Origin: Chlorobium sp.
Lineage (GTDB): Bacteria; Bacteroidota; Chlorobiia; Chlorobiales; Chlorobiaceae
Assembly (NCBI GenBank): GCA_028277485.1
Contig: JANQGE010000026.1
Location: 1-14,617 of the forward strand
Direction: 5' to 3'
Length of the DNA stretch: 14,617 bases
Part shown: piece by piece, positions 1 through 6,270 of the stretch
Layout of the letters: each line of letters opens with the position of its first letter
Numbering within the stretch: position 1 is the first letter of the stretch
Notes under the pieces: model-generated
Seen by the model: only the letters and a program-made list of their open reading frames with translations
What the model was told of the DNA's origin: nothing
The model's database searches: none
Made by a program: the position numbers and the translations under genes

Positions 1-1
1 C

Positions 2-119
2 GTTGAGCGGTGCTCGAAATCCTCATGTACTCGCGTGTACACTCCGGTTTCTGCGCTCCGTTCGCCTTGCACTTGAACCGCTTCATGACAATAAATAGAG
101 GTACCCTTAAGAGGTGCCC
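2..119. repeat. Copy 1 of a small inverted-repeat (MITE-like) element, cut by the window edge
   Basis: The stretch GTTGAGCGG at 2-10 matches GTTGGGCGG inside the complete copy at 7541-7657. The block from GGTTTCTGCGCTCCG (46-60) to the AGAGGTACCC end (97-106) matches that copy's right half. Between these blocks this copy carries about 35 nt where the other has 9 nt, so the middle is variable. The right end is doubled: AGAGGTACCC is followed at once by a second AGAGGTGCCC ending at 119, seven bases before the dnaJ stop codon. No open reading frame of its own is supported. The left terminus lies outside the window. Confidence 0.7.
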
Positions 120-125
120 TATATA

Positions 126-1313
126 TTATCCAAAAATGTCACGTGCCTTTTCAAAAAAGCTTTTCTCATGGTCCACTTTTTCATCCGGCACCAGGTGATC
201 CGATTTCTTCATCTCTCTGAGCAGTTCCTTGTCACGGTGTGAAAGATCTTTGGGAATGTAGACATTTACTTTCACCAGATGATCCCCCCGGCCCGGAGAC
301 TTGAGGTGTCCGATTCCCTTTCCACTGATCCTCAGCATGGTGTTTGGCTGCGTTCCCGGAGGAACAGTAAGCTTTACACGCCCTTCGAGCGTCGGCACTT
401 CAACCTTGGTGCCGAGTATCATGTCAGGATAACTGAGCGGAAGATTATAGATCACATCGTCCCCCCTGCGAACGAACAGCTTATGATGGACCTCTTCAAT
501 AACAACGATCAGGTCACCGTTAGAACCTCCTCGGGGACCGGCATTTCCCTGCCTTCTCAGGGTAAGATAGTTGCCGTCTTCCACCCCGGCAGGAATATTT
601 ACCTTTACGGTAGTCTCTCCCTGCTTGATGCCTTCCCCGTGACATGAAGTACAACGGTCCTTGACGACCTTGCCCTCGCCACCGCAGGTAGGACATGTGG
701 TTATATTCACAAACTGGCCGAACATGGTTTTCGAGGCCTGCCGGACTTCCCCTGCTCCCTGACAGGTTGGACACATCTCGAGGTCACCTGTTTTCGAACC
801 CGTGCCGCCGCACATTTCACAAGGCACCTGTTTCTTGATTTTCAGCGTTTTTTCAACACCTTTGGCAATCTCTTCCAGCGTCAGCTTCAATCGAATTTTC
901 AAATCACTGCCCCGGATACCGGTCGATCCCCTCGACCGTCTGGTTCCGCCTCCGAAAACATCTTCAAAACCAAATGGCGAACCCCCGCTCGGCCTTGCAC
1001 CGCCTCCAAACATGTCATTGAAAGCACTGAAGATATCGCCGAAATCACCGGCCCCGCCGCCATAAGCCCCGCCTTGAGAGGAAGCGGACGAGCCTACGCC
1101 AGCATGTCCGAACTGGTCATAACGGCGCCGTTTATCATCATTGCTCAGCACCTCGTATGCCTCGTTCACTTCTTTAAAGTGCTCCTCGGCCTCTCTGTCA
1201 CCCGGATTCTTATCCGGGTGGTACTTCATGGCGAGCTTCCGGTATGCTTTTTTTATCTCATCCTTCGAAGCCGATCGGGATATACCGAGAACCTCATAGT
1301 AATCTCTCTTCAT
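126..1313 (-). CDS. dnaJ: Chaperone protein DnaJ (Hsp40)
   Basis: Cytoplasmic co-chaperone that hands unfolded clients to DnaK and stimulates its ATPase. The 395-residue product has the full type I layout: a J domain at residues 1-70 with HPD at 32-34; a Gly/Phe-rich linker at about 72-135; four CxxCxGxG zinc-finger repeats at 165-172, 181-188, 207-214 and 221-228, all eight cysteines present; then the C-terminal client-binding domains. Length is normal for the family. The ATG has purine-rich GAAGAG immediately upstream and AAGGAG further away. It is the last gene of hrcA-grpE-dnaJ, 69 nt after grpE, and no terminator is evident after the stop, only repeat DNA. dnaK is not in this window. Identification is secure. 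Confidence 0.98.
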   Translation of the reverse strand: MKRDYYEVLGISRSASKDEIKKAYRKLAMKYHPDKNPGDREAEEHFKEVNEAYEVLSNDDKRRRYDQFGHAGVGSSASSQGGAYGGGAGDFGDIFSAFNDMFGGGARPSGGSPFGFEDVFGGGTRRSRGSTGIRGSDLKIRLKLTLEEIAKGVEKTLKIKKQVPCEMCGGTGSKTGDLEMCPTCQGAGEVRQASKTMFGQFVNITTCPTCGGEGKVVKDRCTSCHGEGIKQGETTVKVNIPAGVEDGNYLTLRRQGNAGPRGGSNGDLIVVIEEVHHKLFVRRGDDVIYNLPLSYPDMILGTKVEVPTLEGRVKLTVPPGTQPNTMLRISGKGIGHLKSPGRGDHLVKVNVYIPKDLSHRDKELLREMKKSDHLVPDEKVDHEKSFFEKARDIFG

Positions 1314-1343
1314 CTCTTCTCAACTACTCCTTGTATTATCTGT

Positions 1344-1356
1344 TTTGTTGCGCGCC
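1344..1356. repeat. Short match to the inverted-repeat element in the grpE-dnaJ gap
   Basis: TTTGTTGCGCGCC here is identical to 13 bases inside the left arm of the complete element (7556-7568), and the bases on either side are only loosely similar. It may be a decayed remnant of that element in the 69-nt space between grpE and dnaJ. Chance similarity cannot be excluded at this length. Confidence 0.35.
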
Positions 1357-1382
1357 TCGATCTCAATAATCCAATATGCATC

Positions 1383-1949
1383 CTATTTCGCCACAACAAC
1401 CTTGGTATGCCGAAGGATCTTGTCGCCCAGAACATAGCCGGCCTGATACTCTTCGATAACCGTTTCCGGGTCGGCATCCGGGTGATCGACCTGCGTAATG
1501 GCCTCATGGAAATTGACATCCATTGTCTTTCCAAGAGCTTCGATTCTGCTGACCCCTTTATCATCAAGCCACTTTAAAAGATTTTTCTTCAACAGTTCGA
1601 CCCCGTCAACATAAGGACGCGCCTCTTCAACTTTCCCAAGAACTTCAGGAACGTGATCAGCGATACGGTTGATATCATCCACCAAAGGAAGCAGCTCCTT
1701 TATAATATTTTCGAGAGTGCGGGAACCCGCCATCTGAGCCTCGCGCTCTTTCTGTTTACGGAAATTCTCAAATTCGGCAGCCTTGCGCATAAGCTCCTCC
1801 CGCAGTTTGCCCGCCTGCTGTTTTGAATCAGTCAACCGGCCTTCAAGCTCCTCAACCTTTGCAGCAAGAACCTCGGACTGCTTCCCGGCTTCTTCTACCA
1901 CCACATCCTCTTTTTGCTCTGTTTTATGCTTTGGCGCTTTTTTTGTCAT
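1383..1949 (-). CDS. grpE: Nucleotide exchange factor GrpE
   Basis: GrpE releases ADP from DnaK so that the chaperone cycle can continue; it acts as a cytoplasmic dimer. The 188-residue protein has a charged, low-complexity N-terminus (about 1-25), a long coiled-coil helix (about 25-75) with the typical AEFENFRKQKERE stretch, a helical bundle region, and the C-terminal beta domain with the family signature around VIEEYQAGYVLGDKILRHTKV. The signature reads RHTKV where RPAKV is commoner. It lies between hrcA (115 nt upstream) and dnaJ (69 nt downstream) on the same strand, the arrangement expected for a heat-shock operon. No clear Shine-Dalgarno precedes the ATG. Confidence 0.97.
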   Translation of the reverse strand: MTKKAPKHKTEQKEDVVVEEAGKQSEVLAAKVEELEGRLTDSKQQAGKLREELMRKAAEFENFRKQKEREAQMAGSRTLENIIKELLPLVDDINRIADHVPEVLGKVEEARPYVDGVELLKKNLLKWLDDKGVSRIEALGKTMDVNFHEAITQVDHPDADPETVIEEYQAGYVLGDKILRHTKVVVAK

Positions 1950-2032
1950 ATATCTACGCTTGTTTTAATTAACCTACGCCCGAGCTGCGCTCAAGCCGGC
2001 TTATGAGCCTCCCCACACGATATCTATTGCCC

Positions 2033-2063
2033 GGCACTCGTCACTGGTTTCTTGTCACTGCTG
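2033..2063. repeat. Short degenerate repeat between hrcA and grpE
   Basis: CACTCGTCACTGG followed by TTGTCACTGCTG (2052-2063) resembles the repeats at 3661-3680 and, inverted, at 14543-14566. GTCACTGCTG is shared exactly with both. The last base sits directly against the hrcA stop codon (TGA read from 2067-2065). It is probably a fragment of the heptad-type intergenic repeat described at 3611-3717. Confidence 0.5.
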
Positions 2064-2064
2064 C

Positions 2065-3123
2065 TCAGGATAACGAGTGCGATACCCTGTCTGCCATATA
2101 ATCGACAAGTCTAACAACACGCTCGTAATCCATTCTTTTCGGACCAAGCACACCCAGCCTGCCCATTGTATTCCCCACATAATAAGGTGTCGCGACTACC
2201 GTAAAATCCTCAGCAGTAGATGTTGTATGTTCCCTTCCTATGGTAATGCTCACATCCAACCCTGAAGACATGATGGGGGTTACCCCACTTGCTTTTTCAA
2301 GAAGTTCCGCCATACGGCTTTTATCTTCGATCATGTATATGAGGTCACGCACTTTCTGGGGCTGATCGAATTCAGGCTGATTGACGATATGTTCAGCTCC
2401 GGCTATATAGAGCCGTTCCAGAACTGGCGATTCATCGAAGAGGTTCCCGGCTGACCGGACGATCATGTTCAGCAGTGCCTTGTCCTCATCGCAATCGGCC
2501 AGACGCCGGCTGATGGTGTTCCGGATTTCCGAAAGAGTCAGCCCCGAAAGCCTCCGGTTAAGTAAATCGATAACATTTTCGATCTGCTGGCGGGATACCT
2601 CGAGGTTGAGTTCCATGATAATGGTCCTGACAAAAAGCGACTGGATGGATAGAATAACCATTATTCTCGATGAACTCAAAAGCACCATATCCAGGCGTTC
2701 GAATACAGCGTTTGACAGCCTTGGCGAGATGACAACACTCAATTGCCGAGAAATGCTTCCCAGCACTTTTGCGACCGCCTGGAGAACATCCGCTGAATCT
2801 TTCGGGTCGTAATCCAGCAGTTTAAAATTACGGTCTATCCGCCTTTTCTCCTCTTCATCAATACGCTGAACCCTCATAATGAGATCCACATAATAACGAT
2901 ACCCTTTGTCGGTAGGAACACGGCCGGCAGAGGTATGCGGTTGGCTGATATACCCCTCGTCCTCAAGATCGGCCATAACATTTCTTATGGTCGCATCGGA
3001 AAGACCGAGATTGTAATTTTTCGCTATATAACGCGAACCAACCGGAGCCGCGCTCATGACATAAGCCTGAATGATAATCGACAGCACCTGCCGTTCACGT
3101 TCCGAAAGATCATGGAACATCAT
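2065..3123 (-). CDS. hrcA: Heat-inducible transcription repressor HrcA
   Basis: HrcA represses class I heat-shock genes by binding the CIRCE inverted repeat, with GroEL keeping it active. The protein of about 352 residues begins with a winged-helix DNA-binding domain (about residues 1-90) containing the typical segment DATIRNVMADLEDEGYISQPHTSAGRVPTDKGYRYYVD. The GAF-like and dimerisation regions follow, and the C-terminus has RLGVLGPKRMDYERVVRLVDYMA. The reading frame can also begin at a TTG (3129) or at the next ATG (3120); I chose the first ATG, and none has a good Shine-Dalgarno. It is the first gene of the hrcA-grpE-dnaJ group. No CIRCE site is visible in the 630 nt upstream. Confidence 0.97.
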   Translation of the reverse strand: MMFHDLSERERQVLSIIIQAYVMSAAPVGSRYIAKNYNLGLSDATIRNVMADLEDEGYISQPHTSAGRVPTDKGYRYYVDLIMRVQRIDEEEKRRIDRNFKLLDYDPKDSADVLQAVAKVLGSISRQLSVVISPRLSNAVFERLDMVLLSSSRIMVILSIQSLFVRTIIMELNLEVSRQQIENVIDLLNRRLSGLTLSEIRNTISRRLADCDEDKALLNMIVRSAGNLFDESPVLERLYIAGAEHIVNQPEFDQPQKVRDLIYMIEDKSRMAELLEKASGVTPIMSSGLDVSITIGREHTTSTAEDFTVVATPYYVGNTMGRLGVLGPKRMDYERVVRLVDYMADRVSHSLS

Positions 3124-3224
3124 CGTCAATACACGGAAACAGCTTTTTAAATGACCAAACGTAAAGGTAGAACCAATTCATCACCTAAATTGAGCGATTG
3201 TCGAACATGGCGGAGATGCAAGGC

Positions 3225-3265
3225 ACAGGGAACGCCGCTGTAGTGAACTACCGCGAGTTCCCTGT
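3225..3265. repeat. Hairpin-forming sequence upstream of hrcA (first of two)
   Basis: ACAGGGAAC (3225-3233) and GTTCCCTGT (3257-3265) are perfect inverted 9-mers. Inside them CGC pairs with GCG, and GTAG pairs with CTAC around a TGAA loop, giving a nearly continuous imperfect stem of about 41 nt. No T-run follows on either strand, so it does not look like an intrinsic terminator. If hrcA is transcribed from 3400 this would lie in its long 5' untranslated region; it could equally be one end of a dispersed repeat. Confidence 0.6.
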
Positions 3266-3281
3266 AACGAAGCAGATTCGG

Positions 3282-3313
3282 CCCTGTGAAATATTCGGTC
3301 TGATTTCACGGGG
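3282..3313. repeat. Hairpin-forming sequence upstream of hrcA (second of two)
   Basis: CCCTGTGAAAT (3282-3292) pairs with ATTTCACGGGG (3303-3313) over 11 positions with one G-T wobble, leaving a 10-nt loop. It lies 16 nt from the hairpin at 3225-3265. No terminator-type T-run is present. Confidence 0.6.
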
Positions 3314-3399
3314 TCGGCAATCCCGAAGGGTTTCAACAAATGCGGCTCTTTATCAGTTTTCACTTTCACCCAACAGGTGAGGGATAATCTCACTATAAA

Positions 3400-3408
3400 A
3401 TTATAGCA
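3400..3408 (-). promoter_or_regulatory. Candidate extended -10 promoter for hrcA-grpE-dnaJ
   Basis: Read on the minus strand this is TGCTATAAT, a perfect TATAAT preceded by TGN, which fits an extended -10 element. No good -35 hexamer is found 16-18 nt upstream. Transcription from here would give hrcA a leader of about 265 nt containing both hairpins. The surrounding sequence is A/T rich, so a chance match is possible. Confidence 0.4.
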
Positions 3409-3563
3409 GTTTGTTTTTAATAAACTTACTATTATTGAGCTTTTGTTGAAACGCTCAGTTTAGGTTATCGTAACTGATGCAGCATTCATCAAACCGAAAG
3501 GTCAAAAGATGGGATCTTGAAACCCAACCCTTGATTTCCGTTTGTTTCTTTCGGGGTTCGCCG

Positions 3564-3587
3564 TCGGAATCGGAATCGGGAATCGAT
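3564..3587. repeat. Short CGGAAT hexamer run
   Basis: Two exact CGGAAT units are followed by CGGGAAT and CGAT, a very short degenerate tandem repeat. It lies in the gene-free region and has no evident function. Confidence 0.5.
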
Positions 3588-3610
3588 CTTTATCTTTTCT
3601 CTAATGCCAA

Positions 3611-3717
3611 CTGCGAACTGCCAACTTTCCCCTTTTTGACTTTTTCCTTTTGAATTTTGACTTGTCACTCGTCACTGCTGTTTTGCCTACTGCCTACTGA
3701 AGGCTGCCAACTGATTC
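3611..3717. repeat. Degenerate array of about 7-nt units
   Basis: Starting a new line at most CT dinucleotides breaks this stretch into about 15 units of 6-8 nt, mostly 7: for example CTGCGAA, CTGCCAA, CTTTCCC, then a T-rich run (TTTTGAA, TTTTGAC), CTTGTCA, CTCGTCA, and later CTGCCTA, CTGAAGG, CTGCCAA, CTGATTC. Neighbouring units resemble each other, which suggests slippage-type growth. The same kinds of unit recur at 2033-2063, 10213-10235 and 14490-14566. Unit boundaries are my own segmentation. Confidence 0.6.
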
Positions 3718-3740
3718 AGGTTAGGTACCCTTAGGCAACT
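3671..3740. repeat. Dispersed repeat, copy 1 (inverted partner at 14490-14552)
   Basis: From GTCACTGCTG to GGCAACT this segment matches the reverse complement of 14490-14552 at 60 of 63 aligned positions. The only gap is an extra CCTACTG at about 3687-3700, where this copy has two tandem units and the partner has one. It overlaps the end of the heptad array and contains GGTACCCTT, resembling the termini of the inverted-repeat element. Confidence 0.8.
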
Positions 3741-3762
3741 CGTCACCGGTTGTCACTACTCC

Positions 3763-4182
3763 TTAGAAAGGCCTCATCCTCAGCTTTAACCTGCATCCTT
3801 GTTCATCTTGCCTCTGATCCATGATCTCGGCAAAAGAACGCATGAGAAATACTCCCCTGCCGGAAGACTTCATGAGGAAGGGAGAGCTTGTCGGGTCACC
3901 GATATCATGAATGGCAAAACCGCTGCCGGAATCGGCAACCTCCACAAACAGGGCTCGCCCGCCGTTTTCGCTGACATGCTGAAAACGCAGATCGACGGTC
4001 ATTGCCTCATTGCCGGAGTTGCCATGCTTGATGGCATTGACAAAAGCTTCCTTGACCACAAGCTCGAGCTCTTGTAGAAACGCTTCGCTGAACCCTTCAC
4101 GATCAGCCATTACGGCAAGAAAGTCATGAAGTTTCTGACACTCGTCATAGCTGCTTGCAAGCAGCAGGTTGTAAGCGGCCAT
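3763..4182 (-). CDS. RsbW/SpoIIAB-like anti-sigma serine kinase (GHKL ATPase)
   Basis: A single-domain ATPase of 139 residues. The GHKL motifs are visible: the N box ELVVKEAFVNAIKHGN (E45 and N49 expected to hold Mg-ATP), the G1 box VADSGSGF (D84, G86, G88), and the G2 box SSGRGVFLM (about 107-114). Proteins of this family either bind a sigma factor and phosphorylate an anti-anti-sigma partner, or serve as output modules of two-component-like switches. No sigma factor or STAS-domain partner is in the window, so its target is unknown. The gene stands alone, with gene-free DNA on both sides, and diverges from amtB. No Shine-Dalgarno is obvious. Family call is firm, target open. Confidence 0.85.
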   Translation of the reverse strand: MAAYNLLLASSYDECQKLHDFLAVMADREGFSEAFLQELELVVKEAFVNAIKHGNSGNEAMTVDLRFQHVSENGGRALFVEVADSGSGFAIHDIGDPTSSPFLMKSSGRGVFLMRSFAEIMDQRQDEQGCRLKLRMRPF

Positions 4183-4274
4183 AAAAGGGAATAAAGATTC
4201 TCACTTTCGATCCGCAAAAAGGTATTCCACGACCTTTAAAGACACCGTAAAAGCTGAAAAGTTACAACGAAACA

Positions 4275-4290
4275 GGTTTGAACGCAAACC
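4275..4290. repeat. Small hairpin in the space before amtB
   Basis: GGTTTG (4275-4280) and CAAACC (4285-4290) are perfect inverted 6-mers around an AACG loop. It lies between the divergent anti-sigma-like gene and amtB. No T-run is adjacent. Function unknown. Confidence 0.45.
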
Positions 4291-4358
4291 GTTAACTGAC
4301 AGTTGCGCTTTAATTTTTAAAGAGACCCAACTATTTCGCATAAAAAAATCTTACACAT

Positions 4359-4386
4359 TTGTGTTTTTTTATTAAAAAATTATATT
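4359..4386 (+). promoter_or_regulatory. Candidate sigma70-type promoter for amtB
   Basis: TTGTGT (4359-4364) is followed after 16 nt by TATATT (4381-4386), a moderate match to -35 and -10 hexamers, about 80 nt before the amtB start. The region is very A/T rich, so several registers are possible. No sigma54-type GG-N10-GC element is seen before amtB. Confidence 0.3.
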
Positions 4387-4394
4387 AGTAGCAG

Positions 4395-4421
4395 AATTTC
4401 TTCTAAGAAATTTTCGAAAAT
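4395..4421. promoter_or_regulatory. Two overlapping palindromes upstream of amtB, possible operator
   Basis: AATTTCTT-CT-AAGAAATT (4395-4412) is a perfect 8-bp inverted repeat with a 2-bp centre. It overlaps ATTTTCGAAAAT (4410-4421), a perfect 12-bp palindrome. They lie just downstream of the candidate -10, 46-72 nt before amtB, where a repressor site or leader hairpin could act. They do not match an NtcA-type GTA-N8-TAC site. A/T-rich DNA raises the chance rate of palindromes. Confidence 0.4.
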
Positions 4422-4466
4422 CAATCAAACAGCCTGAATCTTTTAAGAACACTAAACCTAACACGC

Positions 4467-5795
4467 ATGAAAACATTAGTTAAATCATTCGGCTTGCTCT
4501 CGTGCGGTCTGTTAGCAGCGGGAGTTATTCCTGGACCTCCGCTGCTTGCCGCCGAGAATGTTGATGTGGGAAGTATCAATGCTTATGCTATTGACAACTT
4601 CTTCCTTTTCATCGCCGCTGTCCTTGTCTTGTTTATGCAGGCAGGATTCGCCATGGTTGAATCTGGTCTGAACTCGGCCAAAAACACGGTCAACGTCCTG
4701 TTCAAAAACATGATGGACCTTTCGGTGGGCGCGTTGCTGTTCTTCATTATCGGCTACGGCCTGATGTATCCGGGCGACGCTTTTACCGGAGGGTGGTTTG
4801 GATTCGGGGGATTTGGCGTCAGCATGGAAGCTCCTGAAGCCGTTGGAGGCAACCTCCACCCTGCCGTTGACTTTCTCTTCCAGGTAGCCTTTGCAGCCAC
4901 CGCCGCAACTATTGTTTCAGGTGCCGTTGCAGGAAGAATGAAGTTCGAGGCATACTTGATTTATTCCGCGGTAATCACCGCATTAATCTACCCAATAAGC
5001 GGTTTCTGGAAATGGGGCGGAGGCTGGCTGAACGAGCTTGGTTTCTATGATTTTGCGGGATCACTGGTAGTTCATGCACTCGGCGGTTTTGCAGGCCTTG
5101 CCGGGGCAATTGTTCTCGGACCTCGTATCGGACGCTTCAATCCGGATGGGTCGCCCAACGCACTTCCCGGCCACAACCTTGCCATGAGCACTCTTGGCGT
5201 CTTTATCCTGTTTATCGGATGGTTCGGCTTCAACCCGGGAAGCCAGCTTGCAGTTGCCGGTGCGGATAACACAAGCATTGTGATGATTATCGCCACAAAC
5301 ACGCTGCTTGCCGCTACTGCCGGCGCCGTGTTTGCAATGCTTGCAGCATGGAGCGTGTTTAAAAAGCCTGACCTCACCATGGCATTGAACGGTATGCTCG
5401 GAGGCCTCGTGGGCATCACGGCGAATTGCGACTCGGTAACTTTCAACGAAGCTATCATTATCGGTGCTGTTGCAGGCATCCTGGTTGTTGCCGGCGTCAA
5501 GCTGCTCGATATGCTGAAAATCGACGATCCGGTTGGTGCATGGCCGGTACACGGGCTCAATGGTATCTGGGGCGGCATCGCTACCGGCATTTTCGGCGGC
5601 CATCCGCTCATGGCTCAGATTATCGGCTCGATCGCCATTCCGGTCTGGGGATTTGCGACGATGCTGGTGCTCTTCCTGATTCTCAAGTCTGCCGGTATAC
5701 TGAGAGTATCAAGAGACGAAGAGATGAAAGGCCTTGATATTTCCGAACACGAGGAAGAGGCCTATCACGGTTTCCAGATATTTTCAAACCAGTAA
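4467..5795 (+). CDS. amtB: Ammonium transporter AmtB, with signal peptide
   Basis: Inner-membrane Amt/MEP/Rh channel that moves ammonium into the cell. The 442-residue product starts with a cleavable-looking signal sequence (KSFGLLSCGLLAAG, probable cleavage after A29), followed by about eleven membrane helices. Pore residues are present: D195 in FYDFAGSLVVH, and the twin histidines H203 (VVHALGG) and H362 (WPVHGLNG). The C-terminal tail KGLDISEHEEEAYHG matches the cytoplasmic tail contacted by PII proteins. The ATG lacks a clear Shine-Dalgarno. The PII gene follows 21 nt later on the same strand, the classic amtB-glnK pairing. Identification is secure. Confidence 0.98.
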   Translation: MKTLVKSFGLLSCGLLAAGVIPGPPLLAAENVDVGSINAYAIDNFFLFIAAVLVLFMQAGFAMVESGLNSAKNTVNVLFKNMMDLSVGALLFFIIGYGLMYPGDAFTGGWFGFGGFGVSMEAPEAVGGNLHPAVDFLFQVAFAATAATIVSGAVAGRMKFEAYLIYSAVITALIYPISGFWKWGGGWLNELGFYDFAGSLVVHALGGFAGLAGAIVLGPRIGRFNPDGSPNALPGHNLAMSTLGVFILFIGWFGFNPGSQLAVAGADNTSIVMIIATNTLLAATAGAVFAMLAAWSVFKKPDLTMALNGMLGGLVGITANCDSVTFNEAIIIGAVAGILVVAGVKLLDMLKIDDPVGAWPVHGLNGIWGGIATGIFGGHPLMAQIIGSIAIPVWGFATMLVLFLILKSAGILRVSRDEEMKGLDISEHEEEAYHGFQIFSNQ

Positions 5796-5816
5796 TCATT
5801 AAACGGAGCGAAGACC

Positions 5817-6158
5817 ATGAAATATATCATAGCCATGATCCAGCCTCACAAGCTGCCGGACGTAAAAGCCGCTCTTGCTGAAGCGGGGGTTTATAAAATG
5901 ACGGTAACAAATGTTCTGGGCTGCGGCGCTCAGGGTGGTTACACGGAGGTTTACCGCGGGGTTCCCAGCGAGATTAACCTTCTGAAAAAAATAAAACTCG
6001 AAATCGGCGTCAATGACGAGTTCGAACAGAAAACCATAAACGCCGTCATCAAGGGAGCTAAAACAGGGGAAATCGGAGACGGGAAGATTTTCGTCTTCGA
6101 TCTGCCGAAATGCATCAGGATACGCACTGAAGAGACGGGGAACGATGCTATCGGCTAA
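5817..6158 (+). CDS. glnK: PII nitrogen regulatory protein, GlnK type, without Tyr51
   Basis: Small trimeric signal protein that binds ATP/ADP and 2-oxoglutarate and, when nitrogen is plentiful, plugs AmtB. The 113 residues align to E. coli GlnB without gaps through the T-loop. Q39, R47 (the residue that enters the AmtB pore), K58, the TGEIGDGKIFV block (about 83-93, K90 kept) and R101/R103 are present. Position 51, the uridylylated tyrosine in proteobacteria, is serine; position 49, the phosphorylated serine in cyanobacteria, is valine; R38 is alanine. The usual covalent switches therefore seem absent. GGAG lies 10 nt before the ATG. It follows amtB closely and is surely co-transcribed with it. 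It is not the NifI subtype. Confidence 0.96.
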   Translation: MKYIIAMIQPHKLPDVKAALAEAGVYKMTVTNVLGCGAQGGYTEVYRGVPSEINLLKKIKLEIGVNDEFEQKTINAVIKGAKTGEIGDGKIFVFDLPKCIRIRTEETGNDAIG

Positions 6159-6165
6159 ACACAAG

Positions 6166-6208
6166 GGTGCCTTGAAATACCTGCTTCGCAATGGTTTTTC
6201 GAGGCACC
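6166..6208 (+). ncRNA. Strong hairpin in the glnK-torF intercistronic RNA (first of two)
   Basis: GGTGCCTTGAAATACC (6166-6181) pairs with GGTTTTTCGAGGCACC (6193-6208): sixteen facing positions with one T-T mismatch (6178/6196) and one wobble (6173/6201), and an 11-nt loop. It begins 8 nt after the glnK stop. No T-run follows, so it is not a normal intrinsic terminator. An mRNA-stability or processing element, or a regulatory leader for torF, would fit. No known RNA family is recognised. Confidence 0.65.
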
Positions 6209-6242
6209 TGCAACAGCAACATATAACCATAACCATTACGAG

Positions 6243-6270
6243 TGTTGCAAAAGATGAGAATCTTGCAGCA
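6243..6270 (+). ncRNA. Hairpin with GAGA tetraloop just before the torF ribosome-binding site
   Basis: TGTTGC (6243-6248) pairs with GCAGCA (6265-6270), and AAGAT (6251-6255) pairs with ATCTT (6260-6264). This gives 11 pairs (one wobble) with a 2-nt AA bulge, closed by GAGA, a GNRA-type tetraloop. It ends 8 nt before the AAGGAG that serves torF. With the hairpin at 6166-6208 it fills most of the 136-nt glnK-torF space. Confidence 0.55.

Larger units (their letters stand above)
3124..3762. other. Gene-free region of about 640 nt with structured and repetitive DNA
   Basis: No credible gene lies between hrcA and the anti-sigma-like gene, which are both on the minus strand. The region holds two strong hairpins (3225-3265 and 3282-3313), a likely extended -10 promoter facing hrcA (3400-3408), a small CGGAAT hexamer run (3564-3587), an array of roughly 7-nt units (3611-3717), and one copy of a repeat found inverted at 14490-14552. 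The individual items are listed separately. Confidence 0.75.

Noticed and set aside
3181..3393. Open frame of 70 residues on the minus strand upstream of hrcA
   Set aside because: It runs through the two hairpins, has low-complexity Ser/Leu/Arg content and no ribosome-binding site; it looks like a translated structural repeat, not a gene.
3601..3740. Possible CRISPR array in the repetitive region
   Set aside because: Units are about 7 nt, degenerate and contiguous, without 23-40-nt repeats or unique spacers.
4183..4466. Sigma54 promoter before amtB
   Set aside because: No GG-N10-GC pair with the expected TGGCAC/TTGC context was found.
5061..5611. Two overlapping antisense frames of about 180 residues inside amtB
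   Set aside because: They are shadows of the strongly conserved amtB coding sequence, with no initiation signals or recognisable domains.
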